Shown piece after piece: positions 19,853-30,700 of a stretch of 64,000 nucleotides of DNA (its first letter is position 1; every line of letters begins with the position of its first letter). Source of the DNA: Ypsolopha sequella (lineage: Eukaryota > Arthropoda > Insecta > Lepidoptera > Ypsolophidae); NCBI GenBank assembly GCA_934047225.1, contig OW204011.1, forward strand, positions 16,070,339 through 16,134,338. The letters are read 5' to 3'. The position numbers and the translations under genes were made by a program. The notes under the pieces are model-generated. The model searched no databases, was not told the DNA's origin, and saw nothing but the letters and a program-made list of their open reading frames with translations.

Positions 19853-20123
19853 GTCTTGCTAAGAAGAAGGGCAAGAAACTTAGCAAGATCATGTCTTTTT
19901 TTTCAACATAAAACTTATACTATACAATATATGACTTATATCTACTTTAACCAAGGGATAAGAAAATACAAGACAGCAGGAATTCAGGTTAATGAAAAAA
20001 AGAAAAACATATATATCTTTGTCTACCTGTCTCATATAGTCCTTTTCCTTTTACAGTCTGTAATCAATTAATGTTTACACCTTAGAGGAATCATAAGTTA
20101 AGAAATTATACTATTTAATTAAA

Positions 20124-21644
20124 TTATAACTTACTATCATTATCACTGTAACACCATGCTTCACCATCATCCAAATATTCATTTATTTTATAATATGCCT
20201 TTTTCAATAGGCCCTGCTTAATATACAGTTTAAACTTATTCTCTGACAAAGTAAGGACCTCCTTTGGAAGTTTATTGTAAAATCTTATACCATGTCCTAC
20301 AAAAGAGGTACTCACCTTAGCGAGTCTGATTTTTGGAAAAGCCAGTTTATGCTTATTTCTGGTCTCCTTACAATGTTGCTTACCAAGCCTTGGGAAAGAC
20401 TCAACATTTTTTCTGATATATCTAAGGACTTGGTAAATATATTCACAAGGAACCGTTAATATATTAATTTCTTTGAACTTTTGTCTTAATGAATCCCGGT
20501 GCTTCATATTATAAATAGCCCGAATTGCTCTCTTCTGCAAAACAAAGACTGCGTCTGAATCCGCGGCTCTACCCCATAACAGCATGCCGTATGACATAAT
20601 GCTGTGAAAGTAACTAAAATAGACTAGTCAAGCAGTATCTACATCAGTAATTTGCCTTATGCGTCTAACAGCGTATGCGGCCGAACTAAGTCTACCACAT
20701 AGGGCTTCTATGTGGGGACCCCACTGAAGACGAGAGTCTACCGTAATGCCTAAAAACTTTGTTTCGTTAACTAACTCCAGCTTGGACCCCTGCAAAAGCA
20801 AATTACCATCCACTTGAATTACATTTGGTAACGTAAATTTTATACACTTTGTCTTTTTTGCGTTTAAAACTAAATTATTTACAGTAAACCAATCAAGCAC
20901 CAGTGATAAAGTTGTATTCGCGCCGTCAAGTATATCTTTACGTCTATTAACTTTAAAAATAAGTGACGTGTCGTCTGCGAATAATACTATCTTCGTTAAG
21001 TCTTTAACTAAATATGGAAGGTCATTTATGTAAATTAAAAACAGCAAGGGCCCTAATATGGAACCCTGCGGGACACCCATTTTAACTAATGCTCCACTTG
21101 ATTTTACCCCGTTAATGTCTACCTTTTGAATACGATCACTAAGATATGACTTCAATAACGCCAAAGATTTGCCCCTCACTCCGTAGTGATCCAATTTACA
21201 TAAGAGTGTTTCATGATTAACGCAATCAAAGGCTTTCGAGAGGTCACAAAATACACCAAATGCATCTTGCTTTTCTTCCCAAGCATCAAAAATGTGCTTA
21301 ACTAAAGCAACTCCTGCATCTGTGGTTGACATCCCTCTAGTGAATCCATATTGTTCACAGTGAAGTAACTTATTTAAATTAAAATGAAATAACAATTGAT
21401 TAAAAACAATTTTTTCAAAAACCTTACTCAATACCGGTAAAACTGACACAGGTCTATAGTTTGAAGGGTCCCTGTTGTCGCCTGATTTAAAAAGGGGGAT
21501 CAATTTACTAAACTTCATTAAGTCAGGAAAGATACCATCATCTACACATTTATTAAAAATTAATGCCAAATAAGGAGCTATTAAATCAATAACAGAACTT
21601 ATAACTTTCATGGATAGGCCCCATAAGTCCTCGGTTTTTTTCAA
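20124..21644 (-). pseudogene. Reverse transcriptase of the CR1/jockey-type element
   Basis: Motifs visible: NYRPVSVLPVLSKVFEK, FTRGMSTTDA, motif A VFCDLSKAFDCVNHE, motif B GVPQGSILGPLLF and motif C LFADDTSLIF, all with the expected catalytic Asp residues. The frame is broken once by an in-frame TGA at 20628-20630 (CGA to TGA in likelihood); the C-terminal part (LLWGRAADSDAVFVLQKRAI, ending at 20124) is in the same frame. Upstream the same frame is open to about 21895, where it meets the endonuclease in another frame. Apart from these lesions the RT is well preserved. Confidence 0.85.
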
Positions 21645-21900
21645 GTTAAGCGATTTAAATGCTTTAATTACAGTTAATGAATTAATATGTTTAAAAGCAA
21701 ATACAGAAAGACACTGAGGTACGTGATCTATTAAAAGATCCTGCGCAAGCCCAGGGCTTGAATTTAAATCTTTAGTTGTTAAGGAAGGAATTTCAGTAAA
21801 GAATTGTTCAAAGGCATTCGCAACTTCTTTATCTCCTGTAACGACTTCATTGTTAATACTTAACTTAAGTTCGTTATCTCGTTTCTTACTTTTCCCAGTT

Positions 21901-22997
21901 TCAGTATTTATGATGTTTTAGTTTGTTATCGGACCTTTTAAGTTTTTTATTCAAGTAGATACTTTTTGCTTTTAAACACACCAATTTAAAGATGCGTGAG
22001 CAATTTTTCACGAATTCAGTAAATTTAACATTATTATTGTAGGACTTTATGTCGTATAATTCGTATAAATGATTTCTGCTTTTATAAATACCTGGTGTCG
22101 CCCAGTCACTGAAGGTGATTTTACTTTTGTTAGAAAGTTTTTGCATCTTAAACGTATTTTCGAACTCTTTAGAGACTATGTTGAAAAGGTCTGTAAAGAG
22201 AGCGTTTGGATCGTCTTGGAGAAGATTAAAATGTGCTAATTTAACTTCTAGATTTGCTTTGAAACAATCTACTTTGAGAGTTGTAATAGGTCTGCAAAAG
22301 ACTTCTTTGGGCAGTTGTTTTACGCTTTGTTTAATGGTTATAGTTTGGCCACTGTGATCGGACTGCAAGCGGTTGATTACTTTATTGTCTGAATACTCAC
22401 AATCACAGAATATATTGTCGAGGCATGACGCAGTATCCCGAGTAATTCGAGTAGGTTCTAAGAACACATTAGACAAATTAAATGATTTGAATAAATGTAA
22501 TAATTTTGAGCGCATAATCGATTTTTCTAGTAAATCTACGTTAAAATCTCCACATATAATAACTTTTTTCTTTGTATCAAATAATAATTTTAAAACCTCT
22601 TCCATTGCTTTTTCAAAAATGTTGTAATCTTGTCCTGAGGGTCGGTAAACACAGATATATGTACAATATATGTACTCATTTCTATGCAAGCTAATTCTAG
22701 TTGATGTTCTACAGAAAGTTTTACAATGTCTTTTCTTTCCTTTGCTTTTATACTATTTTTTACAAGAATCATGGAGCCACCTTTTTGTATTTTTAATCTA
22801 TTGTAGCAACTAAGAACACTAAAATTATTAACATTAAACTGCATATTATGTTCATGTAGATGATGTTCGGTTACACACAAGATATCTGTTTTTGATTCCG
22901 CTAAGAACAACTCGATTGAAAGTATTTTGCCGAGAAAGCCGCCTTGTATGTTTTGATGTACCAGCTTTAATACAGGCGGCTTTCCCATTGTCTTCAA
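21901..22997 (-). pseudogene. Apurinic-type endonuclease part of the same element, frameshifted
   Basis: The N-terminal part (22997 to about 22650) contains LVHQNIQGGF, CVTEHHL and GGSMILVKNSI; the second part (about 22690-21901) contains CVYRPSG, IICGDFNVDLL and SDHSGQT, the standard endonuclease motif series. The two parts overlap in different frames near 22650, so one small indel separates them. The second frame ends in a TGA at 21901-21903 just before the RT frame starts. Confidence 0.8.
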
Positions 22998-22999
22998 TT

Positions 23000-23670
23000 C
23001 TAAAAAGAATTTTTTACAATTTTGTTAGTACTTGTACTAACCGTGTCAATAGGGACAAAATTATGTAAATAATTAACATTACAAATACCATCAATTATAA
23101 CTGGTATTGGAAAATTTTCTGTTACACTCTTTGTAACAGATTCACTACCTTCTAAAATGCATGCTAACTTAGTAGCTAATTGTTTTTTATAATAATTTGC
23201 AAGGTACAAAGTACCTTCTGTCAAAAAAAAATCACGAATGTAGATATTCGTATCTAAGTAGTGCACCTTGTCACTGTGACCAGCTGAGAAGTTGTGCATG
23301 CACATATTCAAATTATATAAAGTAGTTTTTTGTGACCCTGTAAGTAATTCTGAATAAGGGAATTCACAAATGATGATTTTTTTAACACTAAGTTGTAACA
23401 TTAGCTCGAGATATTTTATAAGGTCACTTTGTGTGATACCTGTACTATTTCCTATTAGCAGAACAATTGTAGTATTTAATTGATATTCCATTTTGAGTAA
23501 ACGCTCTACAATTTGTATGAAAGATGCACCTGGCATACAAATATTGGTGACTTTCTGCATAAGTTTATTTCCTAATAAGGGCCCTAAGTTTTTTCCAATA
23601 GAGTCTGTAAACACAACAGTATTATGTCCTTGCGACGCCGAGGATTCAGCCGCTGACGCACTAGAATTCC
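23000..23670 (-). CDS. ORF1 with SGNH/GDSL-hydrolase-like domain, 5'-truncated
   Basis: The frame includes a Ser-rich lead (SSASAAESSASQG) and then VVFTDSIGKNLGPLLG, where the family has a GDSL-like block, followed by GASFIQIVERLL, VLLIGNSTGI (the GxND-like region) and IIICEFPYSEL. Esterase-like ORF1 proteins are known from CR1/L2 and related insect elements. In this copy the GDS core reads TDS, so catalysis is doubtful. A stop about 15 codons further upstream suggests 5' truncation. It lies two bases from the endonuclease frame start. Confidence 0.65.
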
Positions 23671-23671
23671 T

Positions 23672-23915
23672 CTTTTTTTAGTGTGGAAGAACTTAAGAAG
23701 ATTCAGAGGAGCTTTAAATATTGATAATATCACTTGTAACAATCCATCGTCATGGGTTGATGAATTCTCTAATAGACTAGCTCCCCCTTTTGTCCCAGAC
23801 TGTCTTCCTTCCCCTTGCTGTCAACTATATCCTAGGGACTCGATGGAGGCAATTTTCTCCATTAGAGAACTAGAATGTGCTCTTGACAGACTCATTGATT
23901 CATCTTCAGGCATTT
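23672..23915 (+). pseudogene. Fragment of another non-LTR polymerase, opposite strand
   Basis: A plus-strand frame with FRGALNIDNITCNNPSSWVD and RLAPPFVPDC resembles the linker between endonuclease and RT in jockey/CR1 elements (AP..VP block). It is truncated on both sides and abuts the 5' break of the minus-strand element, giving a head-to-head arrangement. Confidence 0.55.
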
Positions 23916-24016
23916 GCACATTGCACATTATGCACATTATGCACTGACATGTATAAACTAAACTCTATGTCCAGTACACTACATGTATGAATACTAGCAT
24001 ATTATAAGCTATTGTA

Positions 24017-24176
24017 GCCGATTCTGGAGGCTTTAATTTAAGTTTTAGTGCTGTCAAAACTAAAACTTTTTCAAAGTAATTTAGCTTCTGTTCCTAACAT
24101 TTGAAGACTATTTTGTAATAAAAAAAAATCAAGTTTTGACAGCACTAAAACTAAAATTAAAGCCTTCAGAATCGGC
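24017..24176. mobile_element. MITE family A, copy 2
   Basis: 160 bp, GCCGATTCTGGAGGC...GCCTTCAGAATCGGC, nearly identical to copy 3 at 26094-26253 and close to copy 1 at 3438-3595. Bounded by TA on the left. Confidence 0.9.
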
Positions 24177-24596
24177 TTTATTCACTTGGTAATTTTAAGT
24201 TCATCTAGTAATTAGTCATTTAAGAAATAATTAAATTAAATTAGTTAAATTGTATATTGATCACCTTCTGTATTTTGTTGTAGATCATTCATCACAAGGA
24301 TTTACTGGATACCAAATTCCTCGAAAGAATTTTTCATCAATACAGTGCTTTGGTTTATGACGTCACAATGGCAGTATTAAATAATAATATGTTAGTCTCA
24401 CACATCAGAGGCTAAAAACAAGAAAATACATTATCGAAACTTGGAAAATATGTTTCTCAGAACAATTATTTAACAGAGGGTTCTGTCTGCTTGTATATTC
24501 CGAAAAAAAAGCAGCTTTCCAAAAATGCTTGCTATTTTGATGAATTCCTTGCGTTTGAGAAGAAAATATAGATTTAAAAATGAAAGGAGAAAAGAA

Positions 24597-24710
24597 ATGA
24601 TGTTATGCTGCAGGACTTGCCTAAGCACCGAAGACCTGCATCCCATATTTTATGGCAAAGGATCTGAAAGGAAACGGTCCGAAGAATTGAAACATGTCAC
24701 TGGTTTAGAG
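24597..24710 (+). CDS. Exon 1: N-terminal half of the ZAD
   Basis: Codes [10 protein letters not shown]...LHPIF...LKHVTGLE (38 aa) with the first Cys pair (C5-x2-C8) of a ZAD. ATG at 24597 is chosen because ZAD proteins usually start a few residues before the Cys pair; the frame is open further up to an ATG at 24525, which is a possible longer start. The donor GTAAGA follows directly at 24711. Intron 1 is 7.9 kb. Confidence 0.85.
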
Positions 24711-27700
24711 GTAAGAAAACTTTTCGATTGGTGTGTAGATAACGGGGCACTATGGGAAACAAGACCTTCGCTTGTGCCTCCTTGTCGACACTCCTGACCA
24801 CTGACTTGTATTTAAGGTGGCTCCGTCAGAATAATTAGCAACTCGATTCGTGGTGGTTGAAATTTCGAACAAAACCATATTAAAATAAAATCCTCAGCTC
24901 GCACTGCAACATGGCTGTTACGTCAGTCCCTGCGGCTGATAAGTGCGAAAATAGTGTGTTTTTAATTTATTTTATCCAAAATAAAATTAATTTCCAAAAA
25001 CTGAGAAAACCAAATCATTTTATATTATTTTGTTTAGAAGGTTATAAATTTTCATACTGTTTCGATAAAACTGCAGCAGTTATGTTGTTACAAGTGAACA
25101 AAAAATCGAGAAATAAGGGTAAACTTAGAATTTTCTTGCTTCACTTCTGTATGTTATAATGAAATTCAGGAAAAACCACATCTCTATTTGTATCATGCAG
25201 ATTAATATGTATCTTTCTTCTGTTGAAAAATTCTGTAGTTACCTTATAAAATGGTTACAAAGTTACTTAGTTCAAGGTCTTTGGCGTTGATAGAAACATT
25301 AAGCACAAATAAGCTTGCGTCTCTACAATAATTGTATTTTGTGCAGTAAAGCAAATTCAAATTCAAATAGTTTATTTTGCAAAGCAGGTATAGATATATA
25401 CACTTAACATGTCAAATTTAATCTAATAAAGAAAATATATGTAATAAAATAATAAATGTACATGAACTAAATTAAAGGTTTATTGAATTTATGTGGCAAT
25501 ATATTTACGATTAAAATGATAGGTAAAATATATATTATACAAGGTAAAATCCAATCAACCCCCCGAACCCATACCGGAGACCCGGCCAGGGACCAGGAAC
25601 AAGGTTCAATGATCACCAACCGAGCCCCAGCACGAATCCAGGCGGCCGACCAAATCCGATCCTATATACTACATACTAATAGCTTACATATGTAAATACA
25701 TGCCTACCTCTGCCCATTCGATTAGTCATTTTAATATCATTATGATAGTATTGTGCACTTCTCCCTGGTCAGTCAATCGTTTATAATTGATATTTTGGCA
25801 CAACTGATCCAGAGGAGGGCACTGGCATGTCTACAGAAAAGCCCAAAAAGGGGCCTGTATCAGCGTGTGCCTGTCAAGTGGCTGTGTGATTAGTTACAAT
25901 CCACAGTTTAGCAACACTTCATTGGCATGTCCAGTCTTTGAAAGTCGAAATGTAATAAAATTATATAGGTAACAATAATCAGGCAGTATCATTATCACCC
26001 AAATCTATTTGGAAGACTAGATACATTTTTCCGTGAATATCAACCATCATGTGTTTGTATTTTTTTCTACCATTGTTTAAGTGGCACAATGTAGCCGATT
26101 CTGGAGGCTTTAATTTAAGTTTTAGTGCTGTCAAAACTAAAACTTTTTCAAAGTAATTTAGCTTCTGTTCCTAACATTTGAAGACTATTTTGTAATAAAA
26201 AAAAATCTAGTTTTGACAGCACTAAAACTAAAATTAAAGCCTTCAGAATCGGCTTTATTGATCGTATCACAAATAAACCATTTCGGGTTCCTGTGATTTT
26301 GCTTGAATTTAATTCTTTAAGTATGTTTCTTTTGACTGGCCCAAATTGTTTCTGGTTTCCTTATTTCTTTTCCTTTCTTCCCTACTGTCAAGTATTTGTC
26401 AATCCCATAGATAATACATCCAGTCAATCCCACACCTAAAAATAAAATAAAAAATAGAGAATCTAAATTCAATTATTATAAATATTGTCTGTAACACTCA
26501 GGTATGATTATTGTTGACTATGTTTCACTGATAAAATTTCGGCAATTTTAATGCGAGTATCGTTTGAACAATAACCATGCGTGAGTTAAAGCTGTTATTA
26601 ATAATAATAATTTATTAACATTATATCATTGCAGTATGGAAACGCAGAAAGAAAAGTAAATCTGGATATGACGAGCTCTGAACCGAGGTGCAAACACGGG
26701 ACCTCTCGCTTACCGGGCGATTGCTCTAACCACTGAGCTATCCAGCGGGCCTATTGTGTATCTCTAGTTGCCTTCTGGACTGGGTGTCTATCATCAAAAA
26801 CAGATATACTATCGAATTCTGATGTCCTAAGGATATTTTCGCACTTGAAGTGACGACACAGATTGTTAATAGTTCAATACCCACTAAAGGCAATTTTGAA
26901 ATTTCAGTTTTTAGCTATGTTTTTGATGATAGGCACCTCGTGCAGTTGGCAACTAAAGATACACAATAGGGGGGCTGCCCCCCTATTGTGTATCTTTAGT
27001 TGCCAACTGCACAAGGTGCCTATCATCAAAAACATAGCTAAAAACTGAAATTTCAAAATTGCCTTTAGTGGGTATTGAACTATTAACAATCTGTGTCGTC
27101 ACTTCAAGTGCGAAAATATCCTTAGGACATCGGAATTCGATAGTATATCTATGTTTTTGATGATAGACACCCAGTCCAGAAGGCAACTAGAGATACACAA
27201 TAGGCCCGCAGGTCTCAACACAACTCGTGAATTTACCGATGTGCTTTCCCATACTGCAATGATATTTATAGATACCCACTTTACAGTGAGCCACTTGGCG
27301 CCTAGAGGACGCTAGTGTATTTAAAGCTAGTCAAAGACCATTATGCCCTACCGTCACCTGTTACAGCATCGGGTAGTGAAGAATATAAAAATTTTACCTT
27401 CCAATAAAATTGTTATTATGTTTCCTAAGACGTCTGAAGTCCATTATGAGAGAGTACGTCGTTCCTTTCCGAATACAGCCGCTAGATGTCGCTAGTTTCC
27501 GTCACGTGACCGCGCCGTTTTACCCAGAGTACCTGTCAACAGTCGCAAAGAACCCACAAGCCGCCATATTCTTCGTCATTGTTCGGCTCATAATGGTTCA
27601 CCAGGAAGACATTGTCTGGACTTCAGACGTCTTAGGAAACATAATAACAATTTTATTGGAAGGTAAAATTTTTATATTATGTGTTCCGTTTGACGTCTGA

Positions 27701-30700
27701 AGTCCATTATGAGAGATGTGTTTGTTATCTCCTGGTGGCTTGTAAAATAGAACGCAACAATGTGATTGTAAATCGTAATGTTTCATGTACTAATAACGCA
27801 AAAATATGACAGGTAAAAATCTATATTTTTCATACTTAAAATACCAAGAAAAATAGACACTTGAACCTGAACTAAAAAATGTAATTAGTAGTTCAGACAA
27901 ACTGTGACAAGAACTTCTCCAAAATATTATGATTATTAGCAGAAAAGTCATTGACGTAAAAATTAATAAACTGTTTATGGTTCTTCAAAGTAATTTCTTT
28001 TGCGAATTTGCTTTAGCAAGAATTTCTTATTTACTGGGTGAATTTGCATCCAATTTAGGGAAGACAGACACGGCTAATCAATAACTCCCGGTTGAACTTA
28101 TATACCTTCATTAGACAGAAGGCACTTGACTCAACCTCCAGTTATGATTGGTGTAGGTGGCCTGATAGGGTCCTAAGTAGTGACGAACAAGTTAGTGACT
28201 GACCTTCTGAAATCTTTAGAGAGATTTAGTAATGTTCTCTTCCAAAAATAGGTTCAATATTGCGGTCGGGAGAGGCTGATAAAGTGCAGCTTAATTGGCG
28301 TTGTGATACAGACAGAATCTGTTTTAGATCCAAAAGAAGGATGCAGGATAATAGAATAATCAATATTCATGAAATGGTCTGGATTACAATGCAAAGGAGT
28401 CAAATCGTGGACTCTAAACTATGTCCTGATGTTAACATCAAAATTATTTACATGAAAGTGTTGGTCTCTTTAATGTACTTAATAAGTTTTCTACAATCCC
28501 AAATATATACTTTCGATGATGATGGCTTAGCTAACGGAACTGCTATTAAAATGTGCTTAACAATGTGGCTGGAAGAAATATCTATGTTTCAAACAGTCTT
28601 ACAAATGGAAGCTATTACAGACTTGTGCAAAAGAAAGGTTTTATCTGGTAAGTAATATGTATAGTATAGCCAACTCCATTTTTGTGGAGTAGGAACCTAA
28701 TACCTGAATATCAGGCGAGAACCTGCTTATCTCTGTCGAAAACAAAAATGATATTTTCATCCAGATATTATTGTGCATACTTATAAGGATATGATATTCG
28801 GCTCGAGTCTACAAAAATTGGCAGTATTTAGACCATTTTAGCAACTTATTTCAAATGGGAGTATCTGTTTCTGGAGATGAAACTCGCCAACACTAAGAAA
28901 GAATTCGCTTTTGGAATAGTTAACTGTTAAAACTCCGATCCAAAACGAGCCAATCATCCAGCTGGTGGCTCGGCCACGGTTGTAGATCTGAGCTGGAAGA
29001 CGCCTCGTCATCGTGGCCATACAAATGCTTTTCAGGTCTCTGATCTTTATCGGGCCTGTCAAGGTTCGGTTCTGCCGATCTGGCCGCCAAAAGGGTTTCT
29101 TTCACTCGGTTGCTACTGTTATGTAACGGCCTGACTCTGAGTTAAACTGTTATAGTATTTGAGTTAGCAAGCAAGGTGGATGAAACAGCCAACCTAAAGA
29201 AAGCATCGTGATAACAGGCGTTCAAGTCTATTACTTGGTAGGGGGGGAGTACCTAGCATTTAGTCTCAGTCGGTATAAGGGATAAGTCAAGACTAGCATG
29301 ATCTGGAACGACATAGGTGGTACGTGATGCGAATTGGCCTATGTCAGGGTGCGCAAGACTTTGAATATTCGCTGCGCTGGCTTCGCTTCGTCCATAAGGT
29401 GCCTCTCGGTACATGCACGATTACGCGGGAGTCGGTCGGCTTCCATGTTGTACATTCCCGAAAGTTGGTGAGTGAATTGTACAACATTAAAGATTGTCCG
29501 CCAGATTCAGTAGCAGTCTTGTCAACTACAACAGAACTTTGTACAGAGTTCCGCCTTCTTTCTTTATGTAAGCGATTGCGGTCTTGTCGCTCTAAAGAAT
29601 AATTTTGAAATGAAAACAACGACACGTAGTATGACCAGGCTTCACCTATCCAACTACTGACAACGCCTCTGCCGAAATCGTAGCTATTATGACGTACATT
29701 TCTTTCGCATTGCAACGCCACCTCCTACGTTGATGATTCCCCGTGCCCTGTATCATCTTGTTGTCCACTAAAACTCCCAATTAAACATTGGATGCGTCCG
29801 TTATAGTTATAATGTAGGTCGTTGGTAATGCCCCAAGGTGGATTTCCATTACTCGGCTCATGTTTTCTGAGCACCATTTCAGTTCAAGGCGTGCTTCCTC
29901 CGAATAGAAATGGGAGCTCTTTGATATTGCAGTCCTGCTGAAGTGTATGGCAATGCAACCTTCCCCAGTGAGTGATGAAAGTTGCGAAGTTGAAATATCC
30001 TAGGAGGCGTTGCGCCTGCCTGAATGACCAACTGCCAGCAGCTAGGCAGGTTGACAAATACTGACGAATTCTGTTTGTCTTGTCTGGGGGCAGGGACTTT
30101 GAGTTGGTTTGTGTGTCCCAAGTTATTCCCAGAAATTCGATTTGAAGTGCACGGCCATGCAACCTTCCCCAGTGGGTGATGAAGGTTGCAAAGTTGAAAT
30201 TACTTAGGAGGCGTTGCGCCTGCCTAAGGGACCAACAGCCAGCAGCTAGGTGGGTTGATAAATACTGACGAATTTTGTTTGTCTTGTCTGGGCGCAGGGA
30301 CTCTTAGTTGGTTTGTGTGTCCCAAGCTATTCCCAGAAACTCGATGTGAAGTGCACGGCAATGCAACCTTCCCCGGTGGGTGATGAAGGTTGCAAAGTTG
30401 AAATACCCTAGGAGGCGTTGCGCCTGCCTGAGGGACCAACAGCCGGCAGCTAGGTGGGTTGATAAATACTGACGAATTTTGTTTGTCTTGTCTGGGCGCA
30501 GGGACTCTTAGTTGGTTTGTGTGTCCCAAGCTATTCCCAGAAACTCGATGTGAAGTGCACGGCAATGCAACCTTCCCCGGTGGGTGATGAAGGTTGCAAA
30601 GTTGAAATACCCTAGGAGGCGTTGCGCCTGCCTGAGGGACCAACAGCCGGCAGCTAGGTGGATTGACAAATACTGACGAATTTTCTTTGTTTTGTCTGGG

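Larger units (their letters stand above)
19853..23680 (-). mobile_element. Decayed CR1/jockey-type non-LTR element
   Basis: The order on the minus strand is ORF1 (23680-23000), endonuclease (22997-21901), reverse transcriptase (about 21895-20124), then an AT-rich 3' region to about 19853. ORF1 is truncated at its 5' end by a stop at about 23680. The copy has a frameshift in the endonuclease, a frame change before the RT and a nonsense codon near the C-terminus, so it is inactive. Confidence 0.85.

Noticed and set aside
24911..25159. 82-codon frame after exon 1 as an extra exon
   Set aside because: No splice sites at its ends, no domain, and AT-rich low-complexity content.
26671..26751. tRNA gene on the minus strand
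   Set aside because: The A box is good, but the B box and T-arm are degraded and it continues into repeat sequence; a SINE-type head is more likely.
26863..27089. Identical 61-aa proteins on opposite strands
   Set aside because: Explained by the palindromic foldback; not a gene pair.
30224..30643. 139-aa repetitive frame on the minus strand in the DIRS array
   Set aside because: It is an out-of-frame reading of the 204-bp units; the family-like frame is another one.
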